Below the pieces are notes generated by a model, which made no database searches, had not been told where the DNA came from, and saw only the letters and a program-made list of their open reading frames with translations. The position numbers and the translations under genes are program-made. From Ceratodon purpureus (taxonomy: Eukaryota > Streptophyta > Bryopsida > Pseudoditrichales > Ditrichaceae), in contig CM026423.1 in NCBI GenBank assembly GCA_014871385.1, positions 7,292,967 through 7,356,966 of the forward strand: 64,000 bases of DNA, written 5' to 3'. Position 1 is the stretch's first letter. Each line of letters starts with the position of its first letter. Positions 50,839 to 64,000 of the stretch are shown piece after piece.

Positions 50839-52951
50839 ACTTGTGGAAATGCAAAGCTGAACATTATTCCTGGAGCATCAAACTAACACCTGCACCCACA
50901 GATGTTGCGCAAGATTAGCAATCACTCTTGAAGAAACCAATTTGAGGTGTTCCAACACAAAACACCTTAAGATTCCTTCCCAAATCAGACCGAACAGATG
51001 CTCTTGTACCATATACATTAATTAGGTCATGCGAGATGATTGCAAAAAAACACCTAAAATTCAAAATTGACTAAGTGGGACATCCAGAGTATATGAGCGT
51101 GACTAACATATCATTCAAATTCACTGTCCTTCCATAACCTTTTTCTTCACATAGTCCAAAGACATCACAATTTTCACGTACCTCTACACTGCCCATTAAC
51201 TACTTGACATGCTCAAGCATTCAGATTACCAACCTAAGAAAACAACTTCAATTCCTCTGCAGTAATCATACCAAACATCTTCCCTCTTCTGCTGCTATTC
51301 CGATGTCCTCCCTTGCAATGATCAATTCCAACAATCTGCAGCATCACAAACTCCTTCCATTCAATGCATTCAAAATCATCACACAACAATCCTGCAAAAG
51401 CTCAACTTAATTTTGGTATAAAACAACCTTCCAATACTCATCAGCATCCAATCTCGATAGCCTCAAATAACCTCAACACCAACTTCATAATCTGCATTAA
51501 ATTCCCATATCCTCTGTCGTTTGGGCAGAAAGACTCCAGGAGACACTGCCTTAAACCTTGATTCTAGCACAGAAAACTCTCACCTTTCGCCTGAAACCTC
51601 CGAATGCAGGATTCATGGAGTGCACAGCAGAGAATGCAAGACGGTCATTTCGGTTGCACGCCATGTGTATAAATGCAAGACAAGGCAAACCTCGCCCAGA
51701 ATCAGACCTTCAAACAATCTGAAGCCCTTCAATACTGCCTTTGAACCTTCATCAGTGCCCAAGCCTTGATTTTGCAAGGCTATGTTCTCTTCCAAAACTC
51801 CCAGTTTTTTGTTCACTTTCACGTTCACTTTAGTTGTGTCGGTGTGTGAACAAGATATCAATAGATACAAAGGGGCCTTTGTAACTCAATAGTGTAATAC
51901 CAAGCAATACTGTACTTTAGGGCAGTTTTGGCAAAAAAAAATCCAAATATAAATGTTGGATTAGAAAAAGAATTATGTTGCTTGTTTGCTGGAAAATCAT
52001 GAAATAAAATTAGGTGAATGATGAAATATCTTGAAATCAAATACATGAATAAAAAGCAAAATCAATTAAAAATGTTCAAAGTGATCATATGAGGTCGACT
52101 AAAATAATAAACATATAATGAGACTTATGAATTGTGAATGGAAATAAAACTTTAAACTGTTTTTGTAATACTTAGTGACTATTTTTTGTAGATTTTTTTT
52201 TAAATAGTTCTAAAAGAAATACTATAAATAATTTAGGTCTTTAGCCAAACTTTACTTTAAAAGTATTACATACACATCAACATGTTATTATCAAGTATTT
52301 TCCTAGTAATACAAAAGTGTTCATAAAAGACCTCCTACAATAAGGAGTTGAAAATTTTAAAAATAAAATAAAATCATAGCTCGTAAATTGTTTATAGTAT
52401 ACTAAAATTGACAATTAATATCATTAGATAATTAGTATTAAGCGAGAAATTTACTATGGCTAAGTACTAAGTATAAGTTGTTATATTAATGTCACCAATA
52501 CTAAATATTAACAATGTATTGATTTGTTCAATGATAATGTATATGTATATACTATTCACTTTATATACTAAGTACTTAAAAAACTGATGCTCATTGTGCA
52601 CACTAATTCACATCTAGTAAATGTGTGTGAATTTTCACATGGCTATTTGTTTTTAAAATTTAAACACATATGCGTATTTGGGAGATTTTATATTGAAAGA
52701 AGAATTTATGTTATTAGTCACAATTGTCACTTATTGTGATTTTTTTAAGATTAATTTATCAAATTTATTGCATTTAAATTTTAGTGAGTATTTTTTGTAG
52801 ATTATTTTTCTGTAATAATTACTTTTTCCCATAGAAGAAGAATTCTCCATTGAAAGAAGAATTTATGTTACTATTATATGGAAAATGCATCCAATTAGAA
52901 TAAATTGGATATATAATACATGGACATGAAACACATCATAAAACTTACATA
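50839..52951. other. Lipase upstream region and AT-rich intergenic DNA
   Basis: The first few hundred bases must hold the promoter of the minus-strand lipase. Short frames near 51204-51870 lie on both strands and match nothing. No gene is recognised. Confidence 0.45.
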
Positions 52952-53109
52952 TTCCCTCTCTCTCACTAAAAGACCGTTGTTTGCTGATAATATTGGATTT
53001 AAGGGTAATTCTAAAATTAGAAAAAAAGTTGGCCCAATTTAGAAACAACAATCTTATCTAGAGACAAATTTTTTGAGCAAACAATGGTCTTTTAGTGAGA
53101 CGGAGTGAG
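52952..53109. mobile_element. Stowaway-like (Tc1/mariner) MITE, 158 bp
   Basis: Left end TA-ttccctctctctcactaaaa and right end (inverse complement) TA-ctcactccgtctcactaaaa share a terminal inverted repeat of about 36 bp including tctcactaaaagacc and ttgtttgct. TA dinucleotides flank both sides (52950-52951, 53110-53111). Terminal CTCCCTC-type sequence, TA target, small AT-rich non-coding interior and size all fit Stowaway elements. Confidence 0.88.
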
Positions 53110-53111
53110 TA

Positions 53112-56018
<2,907 letters not shown>

Positions 56019-56532
56019 ACAAAGTATGAGAATATACGGTGATTGGCAAATATCAAAAAATATAACTTAGATTCACATCAACTAAAATATAGTTATATTA
56101 TCAAAATACTATGGCTTTATATATTACTTTGAAGTTGGTTAATTAAAATTATAACTAAAAATATATTTAAATTCAGAATAAGTGGATTGTATAATGATTT
56201 TTCAAATTTACCATTGAAGTTATATGGAAGTGCCCTAAAAAAATGACTCAAACTAAATTTTTCAACAAATGATAACTTGGAGAAGAAAACTAAAAGAATG
56301 ATTCAAGTTTAATTAATGTCTTGTGATTAACATAAAAGAATTAACTTTGATAGTATGCACAACAAACAAGATATCAAAGTTTCAAGGGTGGAGCTCTGAA
56401 CTTCCATCCAACCCCTCCCCTTCCACAAATCCCTTCAATAACCCCTCCAACTTCCAGATCAAAGGGGCTAATTGGAAGCATTGTTGTACTGCAGATGCTC
56501 CAAAGGCCAATTTATATTCAGCTAGGGATTAA

Positions 56533-57448
56533 CCCCTAAAAATCCAGCCGTTTTTGGAAGCTCCAAGTTCCAAAACTGTCATTTTTGACCGCTTTGTGGG
56601 AATGACGGTTTGGACCAGTTTTTATCCTTTTTTAGACATCTAACCGTAAGATCTTTTACTTTACCTTCTTTAGAAATACTGATGAAATTTTCAACCGTTG
56701 GATGTTTACCATTTGTGAGATTATAATGTTCAAAGTTGCAGCAAAAGTTTTTTTTGGTGTAAACCGAACAACATAGGGTAAATGGTGAAAATGGAGACTT
56801 GATGTTCATTATCCCAAAAAATTTGCTCATATTTTTTTCCACGTAGGTAATCAAGTTGGGTACCTCCATGCAAAATTTTAGAGACTTATTCCTTTTTTAG
56901 AACCTTCATAAAAATTATTTTCTAGAAGCGGGTCTAAAAACGTTGATATCATAAAACATGTATGACGTTATGTATACTTGGTTTTAGAAAAAATCTAAAC
57001 GGTGGTTAGGTGCCTTTATACATTTTTTATTTTTGGGCGAATTATTTTTGAAAATTTTATAAATCTCAAATTCTGACGAATTTTGAAAGAAATAATTCAA
57101 AAATTTGAAGCTTGTCTTTGTAATTTTTGGAGGCTGCCCCTTGTAAAATTGGTTTATTTTTTGACTTGGGTCTCTTTGGAATTTGAGTGGTGGTTTGGTT
57201 ATGAAAATATTTCAAGAAAAAAAAATTTTAAAAATCCTAATTTTAAGCTGCTCGTTTTGGACTTGAAACCTAAATTTCTAGATGACGGTCTTAAAATTGG
57301 AGTTTGGTTTTGAAAATTTTACCACATACACTTTGCAATTTAGAGAGCATCTAGTAACAATCTTAGGCAAAAATATGAATTTTAACCCCTTCATCTTGGC
57401 TGCCCAAAACAGCAAAAACCCATTTTGGCTTTCCTGGATTTTTAGGGG
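56533..57448. mobile_element. 916-bp TTAA-flanked TIR transposon, non-autonomous
   Basis: TTAA-CCCCTAAAAATCCAG (56529-56547) faces CTGGATTTTTAGGGG-TTAA (57434-57452), a perfect 15-bp terminal inverted repeat. The inner parts of the arms agree only weakly. No transposase frame is present. The CCCCTAAA terminus and TTAA flank match the elements at 39113-40333 and 4780-4903, defining a local family. Confidence 0.82.
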
Positions 57449-57584
57449 TTAAAGGCCGGTTCAAACTCTTCGAATTTTAACCAATAAGATTGCTCAATTT
57501 TTTCAAATTAAGGACTTGATATTAGGGCCCGACCCGAACTTCAGTTTATCCTATGTCGCATCCTATGTAGCACTAATTTGGCGC

Positions 57585-57830
57585 TAAAATGTTAGGGCCT
57601 TAGTGATGCAATAGGAACAAAGTTTACCAGGCCCAAATTCCCAACTTGGGCTTGAACTCTAGGCCAGGTTCGAGGCTGGAAAAACGTGGAATCCAAAATT
57701 CCCAACTTGGGCCTAAACTCTGGGCCAGATTCGAGGCTGGAAATACATAGAATCCGAAATACATAGAATCCACCCTCCAGCCACCCCCAGATTGTGTATA
57801 AAGTGGGCCTAATAATAACTCTTACCTCAG
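57585..57830 (+). mobile_element. Dispersed repeat copy B with internal 61-bp duplication, possible LTR fragment
   Basis: Matches 47035-47260 in inverse orientation. A 61-bp unit (attcccaacttgggc...gaggctgga) occurs twice, from 57637 and 57698. The block attgtgtataaagtgggcct (57791-57810) contains a TATAAA that could be an LTR promoter. Confidence 0.65.
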
Positions 57831-58437
57831 CCTGATCATTTTGATTCCTTGTGCAGGCCTGCCCACATGGGCATGGTAGACATAGATGCCAAAACATAAA
57901 GAACTGAAAGCGCGCATCCCACTGTTACCATTTTCCGCCAAACCAAATAAAATAAAGCGCTGATCCCACTAGTGGCATTAGACTTCAGTATTATAATCAC
58001 ACCACAGTAGTATGGCCAGCTCAAATGAGCACATTGGGGACTTCAGGGCTCCATTTAGGCGCGCAGTGCCAGCAGAATCTTAATTCTATGGTCCTCAAGT
58101 TTCATGCACTTGTGTCAAAAATGAACGCCCAAGAAAAAACTGTCTTGCTGCTGATTAAATGGCAGAATTAGTGTGAAAAGTTACATGAACTTCATACAAT
58201 CATAAAGTATATGGACCAAAAAAATAAAACTTTCAAAATTATTTTGAATGTTTTGTGGATTAAGATGCTAACAGCCACTATTAGGATGCTAACAAAATTA
58301 CATTCAAGTACACTGGAAACCAAGGGCTTATTCATTTCAGCTACTTCCACTCTCAGTTATTTGGGCACCTCGGCTCCTTCCCAGTTACAGGAGCTACTAC
58401 CTTACAATCAAACGGCGCCGAGTCCACTGCAGGGGCG

Positions 58438-58443
58438 TATAAA
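58438..58443 (+). promoter_or_regulatory. TATA box of the ankyrin-PGG gene
   Basis: TATAAA sits in GC-containing context (ggggcgTATAAAgcttg), with transcription expected near 58470. A leader intron is likely from 58640 (TTTCAG|GTATGT) to 59240 (TCTTTTGCAG), placing the ATG at 59501 after a spliced 5' UTR. Confidence 0.55.
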
Positions 58444-59500
58444 GCTTGTGCTCTTCAATCAAGGTTTTCACCTTCCTCCGTTTCGCATTCGTTGCACTTC
58501 TCCACCTGACTTCACGCACAGACTCACGTTGACCTTGGTGTCTGCTTCGGGAGCCTTTATTTTGAACTAGCAGCTACCTCTCTGCCGACAACACAGCATC
58601 TGTAGAAGAGTTTCCTGAAACATATATAGATGCTTTCAGGTATGTTGCTTGTGCCGAGGTTAAAATTTGGGTATCAGAAGATGTGGTGAAGTAGGGGTGC
58701 TCTGCAAGCTTCGATTTGCTAAGTTAGATCCAAAACCTCTCGACTGTCCATGTGAGCCATCCTTTTCTCTTTGAGCAAGTATGCATGCATCTGAACGCAT
58801 CTGAGTTTTCAAGCTTTTGCAGTGAGTATTCTCGCGCATCTCGTTGGTGTTGTGTTGAGTTGGAGTAATGCTGGATAACTTGTGCACACATTCTAGGTTC
58901 TGGTCCATATGCTGGGTGGAGAATCCTCAAACCTCTAACTTGATGCGTAATCCCCAACTAGTTCGAAGTCTAATATCTTGCGCCAGAATTTTAAATCACT
59001 AGAGACTCGGAACAAAGGTCGTTGTGTTGTGCGGGTTCAAAAGACAATCTGGTCTAACTTGTCATTTTAGCTACTGGACAGTTGGTGGGCTGTGCACTAT
59101 CCAGTGGCGTTTTGGGGTCTCTTAGCCTAGAGATAGCGTTCTAGGCACCACCTAATAACTTATTGTTTCCGTTGACATCTGGTTAACATCTGGAGTCAGA
59201 ATCTGGATTGCTGGTGGATGTATGACTTTCTCTTTTGCAGGTGCGGCCGTCTAGAACACGTGCAGTTTGCAGTATTCATTTCCCTGCGTTTTGCTCTCTG
59301 AACAGGTGCGGGATTAGAGACAGGGGAGTCGGGGACTCAATATATTGCTAAGAAGCGAAGCTCAATTGCTCTTGGAGCTATTTCTTATTGATCCTCTTAT
59401 ATGAGATGCACATCTACCATCGAGCAAAAATTATTTTTCGCTTATATCATTTTCGAGTGAGTGTTTGTTGACTTCGGCAAGTGAATCTGATTTTTCATCA

Positions 59501-62500
59501 ATGACAAGTGAAGATATTCCTCCAACCGGTGTATTCGTAACTGCCTCTTCTAGCTCAGAGTGGTATCAGCATTTGGAACGTCATGGTAGCTGCCTACAAC
59601 TCTATTCTCTTATGGTAAAGAAGCGCGAGTTGATTCATCAGCTGGGACCAAAAGGCATATCTGTTCTGCACAAAGGAGTGGAACATGGATGTGTCAAGTT
59701 GGTGAAGTTCATTTTAGTGAACATGTTTGATGATGTAGGTACTTGTACTTGTAAGGTGCATGGTCCAAATGATGCACGTCTGACAAGGGAGCAGTTGCTT
59801 CGTCAGACTTGTGAGGATGGGATCACGGCAGTGAACATAGCGGTGGTGAGTGGGAGTCCAAAGATGGTATTGCTTCTGAAATGGGCCATTGATAAGAACT
59901 TGGAAATTTTAGCACCAAGTGGAAACTTGTCACGGAAGGGTGAAGACACTCGCTCAGATGCCACTCGCTTGCTCATTCAAAGAGCCCAAAATAGGTTGAC
60001 AAGAAATGCATTACTGTTCTGCCAGAAGGAGTGGAACCTGGAAGGAGAAGACATTCGGCGTCTGTTTGAGGATGCAGTCTCGGAAGAGTCTATTCCTCCG
60101 GCACCCATGGATCCATGCCCTCCAGACACGGCGGAAGAAATTAGGAAAGAAACGTGCAATCTGAGCGTCAATGTTCCAGAAAGCAGTATAGTGGTTCCAG
60201 AAGTGAAAGATCATACGATTGATCATATGTACGAAGCTACTTCGAAGGAAAGTATCATGATTCCGAAAGTGTATGCTCTCATCGAACGTATACTTGCAAA
60301 TCCACCTTGTGTCCAAGAGAAGATCGACATGTTAATGGATGAGTGCAAGAAGAATGTGGACTTCGAGTTTGTACCAGTTCCACACGTCTTTCTGCACTTT
60401 CTTTTACATACCACATCCGTCAATGACCCACTTTCCTACAATGATAGTAGTCATGAGGAGATCTTCCAAACAATTGTGCGTGCGTGCTATGAGCATGACC
60501 GCAAGGAAGGAGGCAGCTCAGGGTCCATGGTGGCGACTCTGTTCAAGATTCTAGATCCCCGGGGTCGAACTATTCTTCATGCTGCTCTTGACAATACCCA
60601 ACCAGAAATTATTGTGAACCTCTTTTCTTGGATGGATGGATTGGATCTCGGAATGTCTCCGGAACTGATAGGAGATTGTGTGAATGCCAAGGATGGTGCA
60701 GGTCGCACCATTCTTCACTTCTTCTGCACTCATCCTGAATATATTTACTGTTACCGAAAGTTTGGGAAGGATCTAAGCCTATGTAACGTTTGGAATATGG
60801 AGAAGTTTGATTGGGATACGGAGTTGTCCCCACTTGTTCCCTTGGAATTGGACACATTGAAAAACTGGTGTTTCCCACTTTATCGGAAGAAGCCACTGAG
60901 TTTTCCAGCGGGCGACGTACGACCAATTCATTTGGCAGTAACATTCAATGCAGTACATCCATTTACAAACATTTATGCAAAACAGAAACGTACTCTCCAT
61001 TTTAATCCAAATAAGAGTTTTGATCTCTCTACTGTCGTCACTCCAAAGGATGGCATATACGCTTGTTTTGAATTTGGGCCATTACAAATAGCAGCATTTT
61101 TGGGAAGAACAACGATTTTAGAGGAAATTCTCAAGGTAAGATTATCTTTCATTACTCAAATTTCAAATGTTTTAATGTATGGTAAAATTGTTGTTTCCTT
61201 AAGCATGTCTTAGGTATTTTTATGAGTGCAATGCTTACAATATCATCATAAATGGATATTGGAAAAAAACTTGTTTTTTTGTATATTTCACTTTCGTAAT
61301 TGTAGGATCTATTATATACATAGAATTATTATTTTTATTGAAGAACTAAGAATGTAAAATCCACTAACAGTAAAAAGAAAAGTGGTATTTGATGTGGAAT
61401 AAGTAGATTGTAAGTTTTTAAAAGTAGAAGTGATATGTTTTTTAAGAATAAGGAATTTACTAATATCATTCTTTCGTATATACAGTGCAGGTCAAAAATC
61501 AAGACTATACATGATCTTGGACTTCGAAAGTGCCACAAAAACCATTTGCCAGCCATTCATTGTGCTGCATTATCAGGCCAAGTTGAAGCAATCCAAGGTA
61601 TTCTAAAATTTCCTGTATATGACCCTTTCATTCAGCACAATATCATTAGTGAGGAAGGAACTGGACCCTGTCTTAAGCCCAACATCTACACCAACGAAGG
61701 GACTGCTTTACACCTTCTTTTGCAGAGAAAGAATTTCAACATTACAGTAAAGATATTTCAAACCTTAGCTCAACTTCATGTACTACCCAATTCCAAAGCC
61801 TACGCACTTCTTAAAAATGAGTTTTCCAAACTTCACTTTGATAAACATCAATCAAAGAACTTTTCGGCCACCGAAATTAGTTGCATCAACCTCCTTCTCC
61901 AAGCTGGCATTGACATATGGACTCCTCATTGTGAAACTGGAGAACTTCCCAATCCTGGACCTATGGCTAACGACCAGGCAAGACAATGGTGGTATGACAA
62001 AGTTGAAACTGAAGTGGTGTCTCGGAAGACAACCGTTAACAATGCTTGCAATGCGACCTCGGTCATTGCCACATTGGTGGCCACTGGCTCCTTCATTGGG
62101 CCTCTCCAGCCACCCCTTGGCTGGGCAAGTGATGGTTATGTCCACACCAACCTCATCCCAATGCGGGTATACTTGGTGTGCAACAGCATGTCATTCTACT
62201 TCTCCATTGCAAGCATCCTAATGGCGGTCCTTCCTGCCATTCCCATGCCCAAGGAGTCCCTCTACGATGAGCTTTTCAGAAGTCAGAGATGCTTGAAGGC
62301 TGCAGTATTGTTGTTGCTGGTGTCCATCATCTGCATACTGATCAGTTTTACATCTGCCAGCATTGCCGTGGTATCTTCAGAGCGGCGTGATAAGCAGCTT
62401 GTTGGTGCTTGTATAGCGCTTGGATGGATAGTTTGCATAGCGGTGCTGGTGATATACATCATACGTTTGCTACGGATGTTGTTTCACAGGAATGATCGGT

Positions 62501-62535
62501 TTAGAAGGTGGTTTGCAAAGCATATGAGCTTTTGA
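59501..62535 (+). CDS. Ankyrin-repeat PGG-domain membrane protein (ACD6-type architecture)
   Basis: Two coding exons, 59501-61135 and 61486-62535, join in phase 0 to 894 residues. Ankyrin-like repeats spread over most of the protein: ISVLHKGVEHGCVKLVKFIL, GITAVNIAVVSGSPKMVLLL, GRTILHAALDNTQPEIIVNLF, GRTILHFF, FGPLQIAAFLGRTTILEEIL, then after the intron LPAIHCAALSGQVEAIQGIL and GTALHLLLQRKNFNIT. The C-terminal PGG domain begins near residue 726 (TTVNNACNATSVIATLVATGSF), with PPLGW in place of PPGG, and about four hydrophobic helices (about 735-757, 771-795, 815-840, 851-878) before a basic tail. Family members such as ACD6 are plasma-membrane or ER proteins that modulate immunity and cell death. 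The first in-frame ATG was taken as start; the frame upstream has only TTG codons. The repeats are irregular and separated by long spacers. Confidence 0.88.
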
Positions 62536-64000
62536 AGACTCCAAAGTGTAGTCCGGAGTTGACGCTTCGAATTCTATTTCGCTCTGGTTCCATACCGCTG
62601 AATCACTTGAATCATAATCAAACCTGAAGCTCATCTTTGATCTCCATTCATATGGTAACATGAAAAGGCGGATAATGTAAGCCCGGCCATGTTGCGATAA
62701 TTTTGTCCAATACGAAACAGGACATTGACGGCGTGGAAGAGCTGCCAGACAGTGATATTCTTTGAGGCCAGGTGTTCCCTTGAATCCCTTCGACGACGCC
62801 TTCTTTCAACACCTTTGTAATTGGTTCTCACTGGTAAACTTTCTGTTCTTCAGGCAGTAGTCGTAGAGCAGTCTGATTGTTCAGTGTGATTTGTCTGGTT
62901 GATGGTGATGAAAACAGCTTTCCTAAGCTGCACAGTGTAAGGTCGTCAGAGCTGAGTGAGTTCTAGCAAAGAGGGCCTATGCCGATTGTAGTTGGCAACT
63001 TAATCTCCAAGTTGAATATTGAGTATCAGTAGTGATGAGATTCGTATTGCGTCTGTGAACGGGAAGACCAGGCGTGGCACTTCATCTGTTTGTTTGCCCT
63101 CTTTAATTATATTTAGTTATAGTTCCTTCATGCTCTCTGCAAATCCACGTCCAGTGTCGTTGTTGTATTTGTCACTTGGAAGTACTTTACACAAGAACAC
63201 ATTTATTGTTCATGGCAGTTGGATTCTAACTCGTAGACCTTGGCTCTCAAGTTGAGGGATGCACTACTGCCGGTCGACGAAAGCGGGATTTTGTACTCTT
63301 TGATAGTTGAATTGTGTGATCGTAATGTGATTCATGATTAGCTGGGACGTTTAAGCTTTAAGTAAGCTTAACAATGGTGCACCTTTACAACGCCAAGTCA
63401 AGAAAAGCTCAAACGGGTGGCACAGAACCCCAAGACCGAGAAATTGTTGATTAGAGGGACTGAAATAGGCCCTATCTGGGCAGCAATCAATCGGAGGGGT
63501 ATTTAAATGACCACTGATACTACTGAAGAATTCAACTTTGTTCAGCGTATCATAAAGTCGCATGGAACAGCACACGGTGCCATTGTCACACTGCTTCAAT
63601 AAGTTATCTGTGGTTCGCGTGGCATTTCAGTCCAAGCAGAAAGTTATAGCCCATGTCAAGCTACTATAAGTATGATCTGTGCATTGCATCTGCAGGTTTT
63701 GTGTTTGACAATCTAAGAAAATCAGCTGAATGTTGCGGTATAAGTGCCATGTATGAAGCTCTGGTATTGCCCACATCATTACAGTACACATTATTTTCAA
63801 CTCACATATTTGCGTTTGATTAGTATATCTCTAATTAACGACACAAATGCAGTGCAATATTATCTGGTTTTGCGATCTTTTCAAAGGTTTTTGATCCATC
63901 AAAGTATTTGCATCAGGCTTCTGGCTTTGAGCACTGACCTAGATAGATTTATGTGCTCTGCTGCGTCGTTCTCGTTAGGACTCCTCGAATTGTACTGGTT
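62536..64000. other. 3' UTR of ankyrin-PGG gene and right flank
   Basis: No recognisable gene. Short frames on both strands lack family matches. The first few hundred bases probably include the 3' UTR. Confidence 0.45.

Overview
The window is nuclear DNA of a land plant. It has spliced genes with GT..AG introns, long AT-rich gene-poor stretches, short inverted-repeat transposons, and plant-only families (TIR-NBS-LRR, Agenet/SWO1-like, ankyrin-PGG, GIL1/IRKI-like). One gene encodes a linker-histone domain fused to an arginine-rich tail, a protamine-like sperm chromatin protein, which points to a plant with swimming sperm. Together with compact introns and moderate gene spacing this best fits a bryophyte, perhaps a moss. 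That placement is an inference; no organelle or marker gene fixes the species.

Layout from left to right: mitochondrial glycine cleavage H protein (minus, 2193-2669); a GC-rich island, then a GIL1/IRKI-like protein (plus, 9333-11540, 4 exons); a CCR/DFR-like NADPH reductase (plus, 12420-14589, 6 exons); a full-length TIR-NBS-LRR immune receptor (plus, 15722-20858, 4 exons) with a young 441-bp duplication in its LRR region; about 7 kb of AT-rich DNA without a recognisable gene; a GC-rich promoter and a nine-exon SWO1/G2484-1-type Agenet protein (plus, 29474-38044) carrying an expanded array of about 65-residue basic repeats; a cluster of TTAA-flanked transposon remnants (39113-40333); the H1/protamine-like gene (plus, 45119-45541) in very AT-rich DNA; a nine-exon class 3 lipase (minus, 47424-50838); more AT-rich DNA with a Stowaway-like MITE, an (AT)n microsatellite and a second TTAA element; and an ankyrin-PGG membrane protein (plus, 59501-62535, 2 coding exons) with a recognisable TATA box about 1 kb upstream.

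The genes are independent transcription units, not an operon or cluster. Two (the TNL and the ankyrin-PGG protein) belong to families used in defence, the reductase belongs to phenylpropanoid or sporopollenin-type metabolism, and two (SWO1-like, protamine-like) are chromatin or nucleic-acid related. Exon boundaries were set by hand from GT/AG sites with reading-phase continuity. All eight spliced or single-exon models stay open from ATG to stop, which is strong internal support, but no transcript data were available.

The points most worth following up are the protamine-like H1 gene, the TTAA/CCC-ended transposon family with piggyBac-like termini, the repeat array inside the SWO1-like protein, and the near-identical LRR duplication in the TNL.
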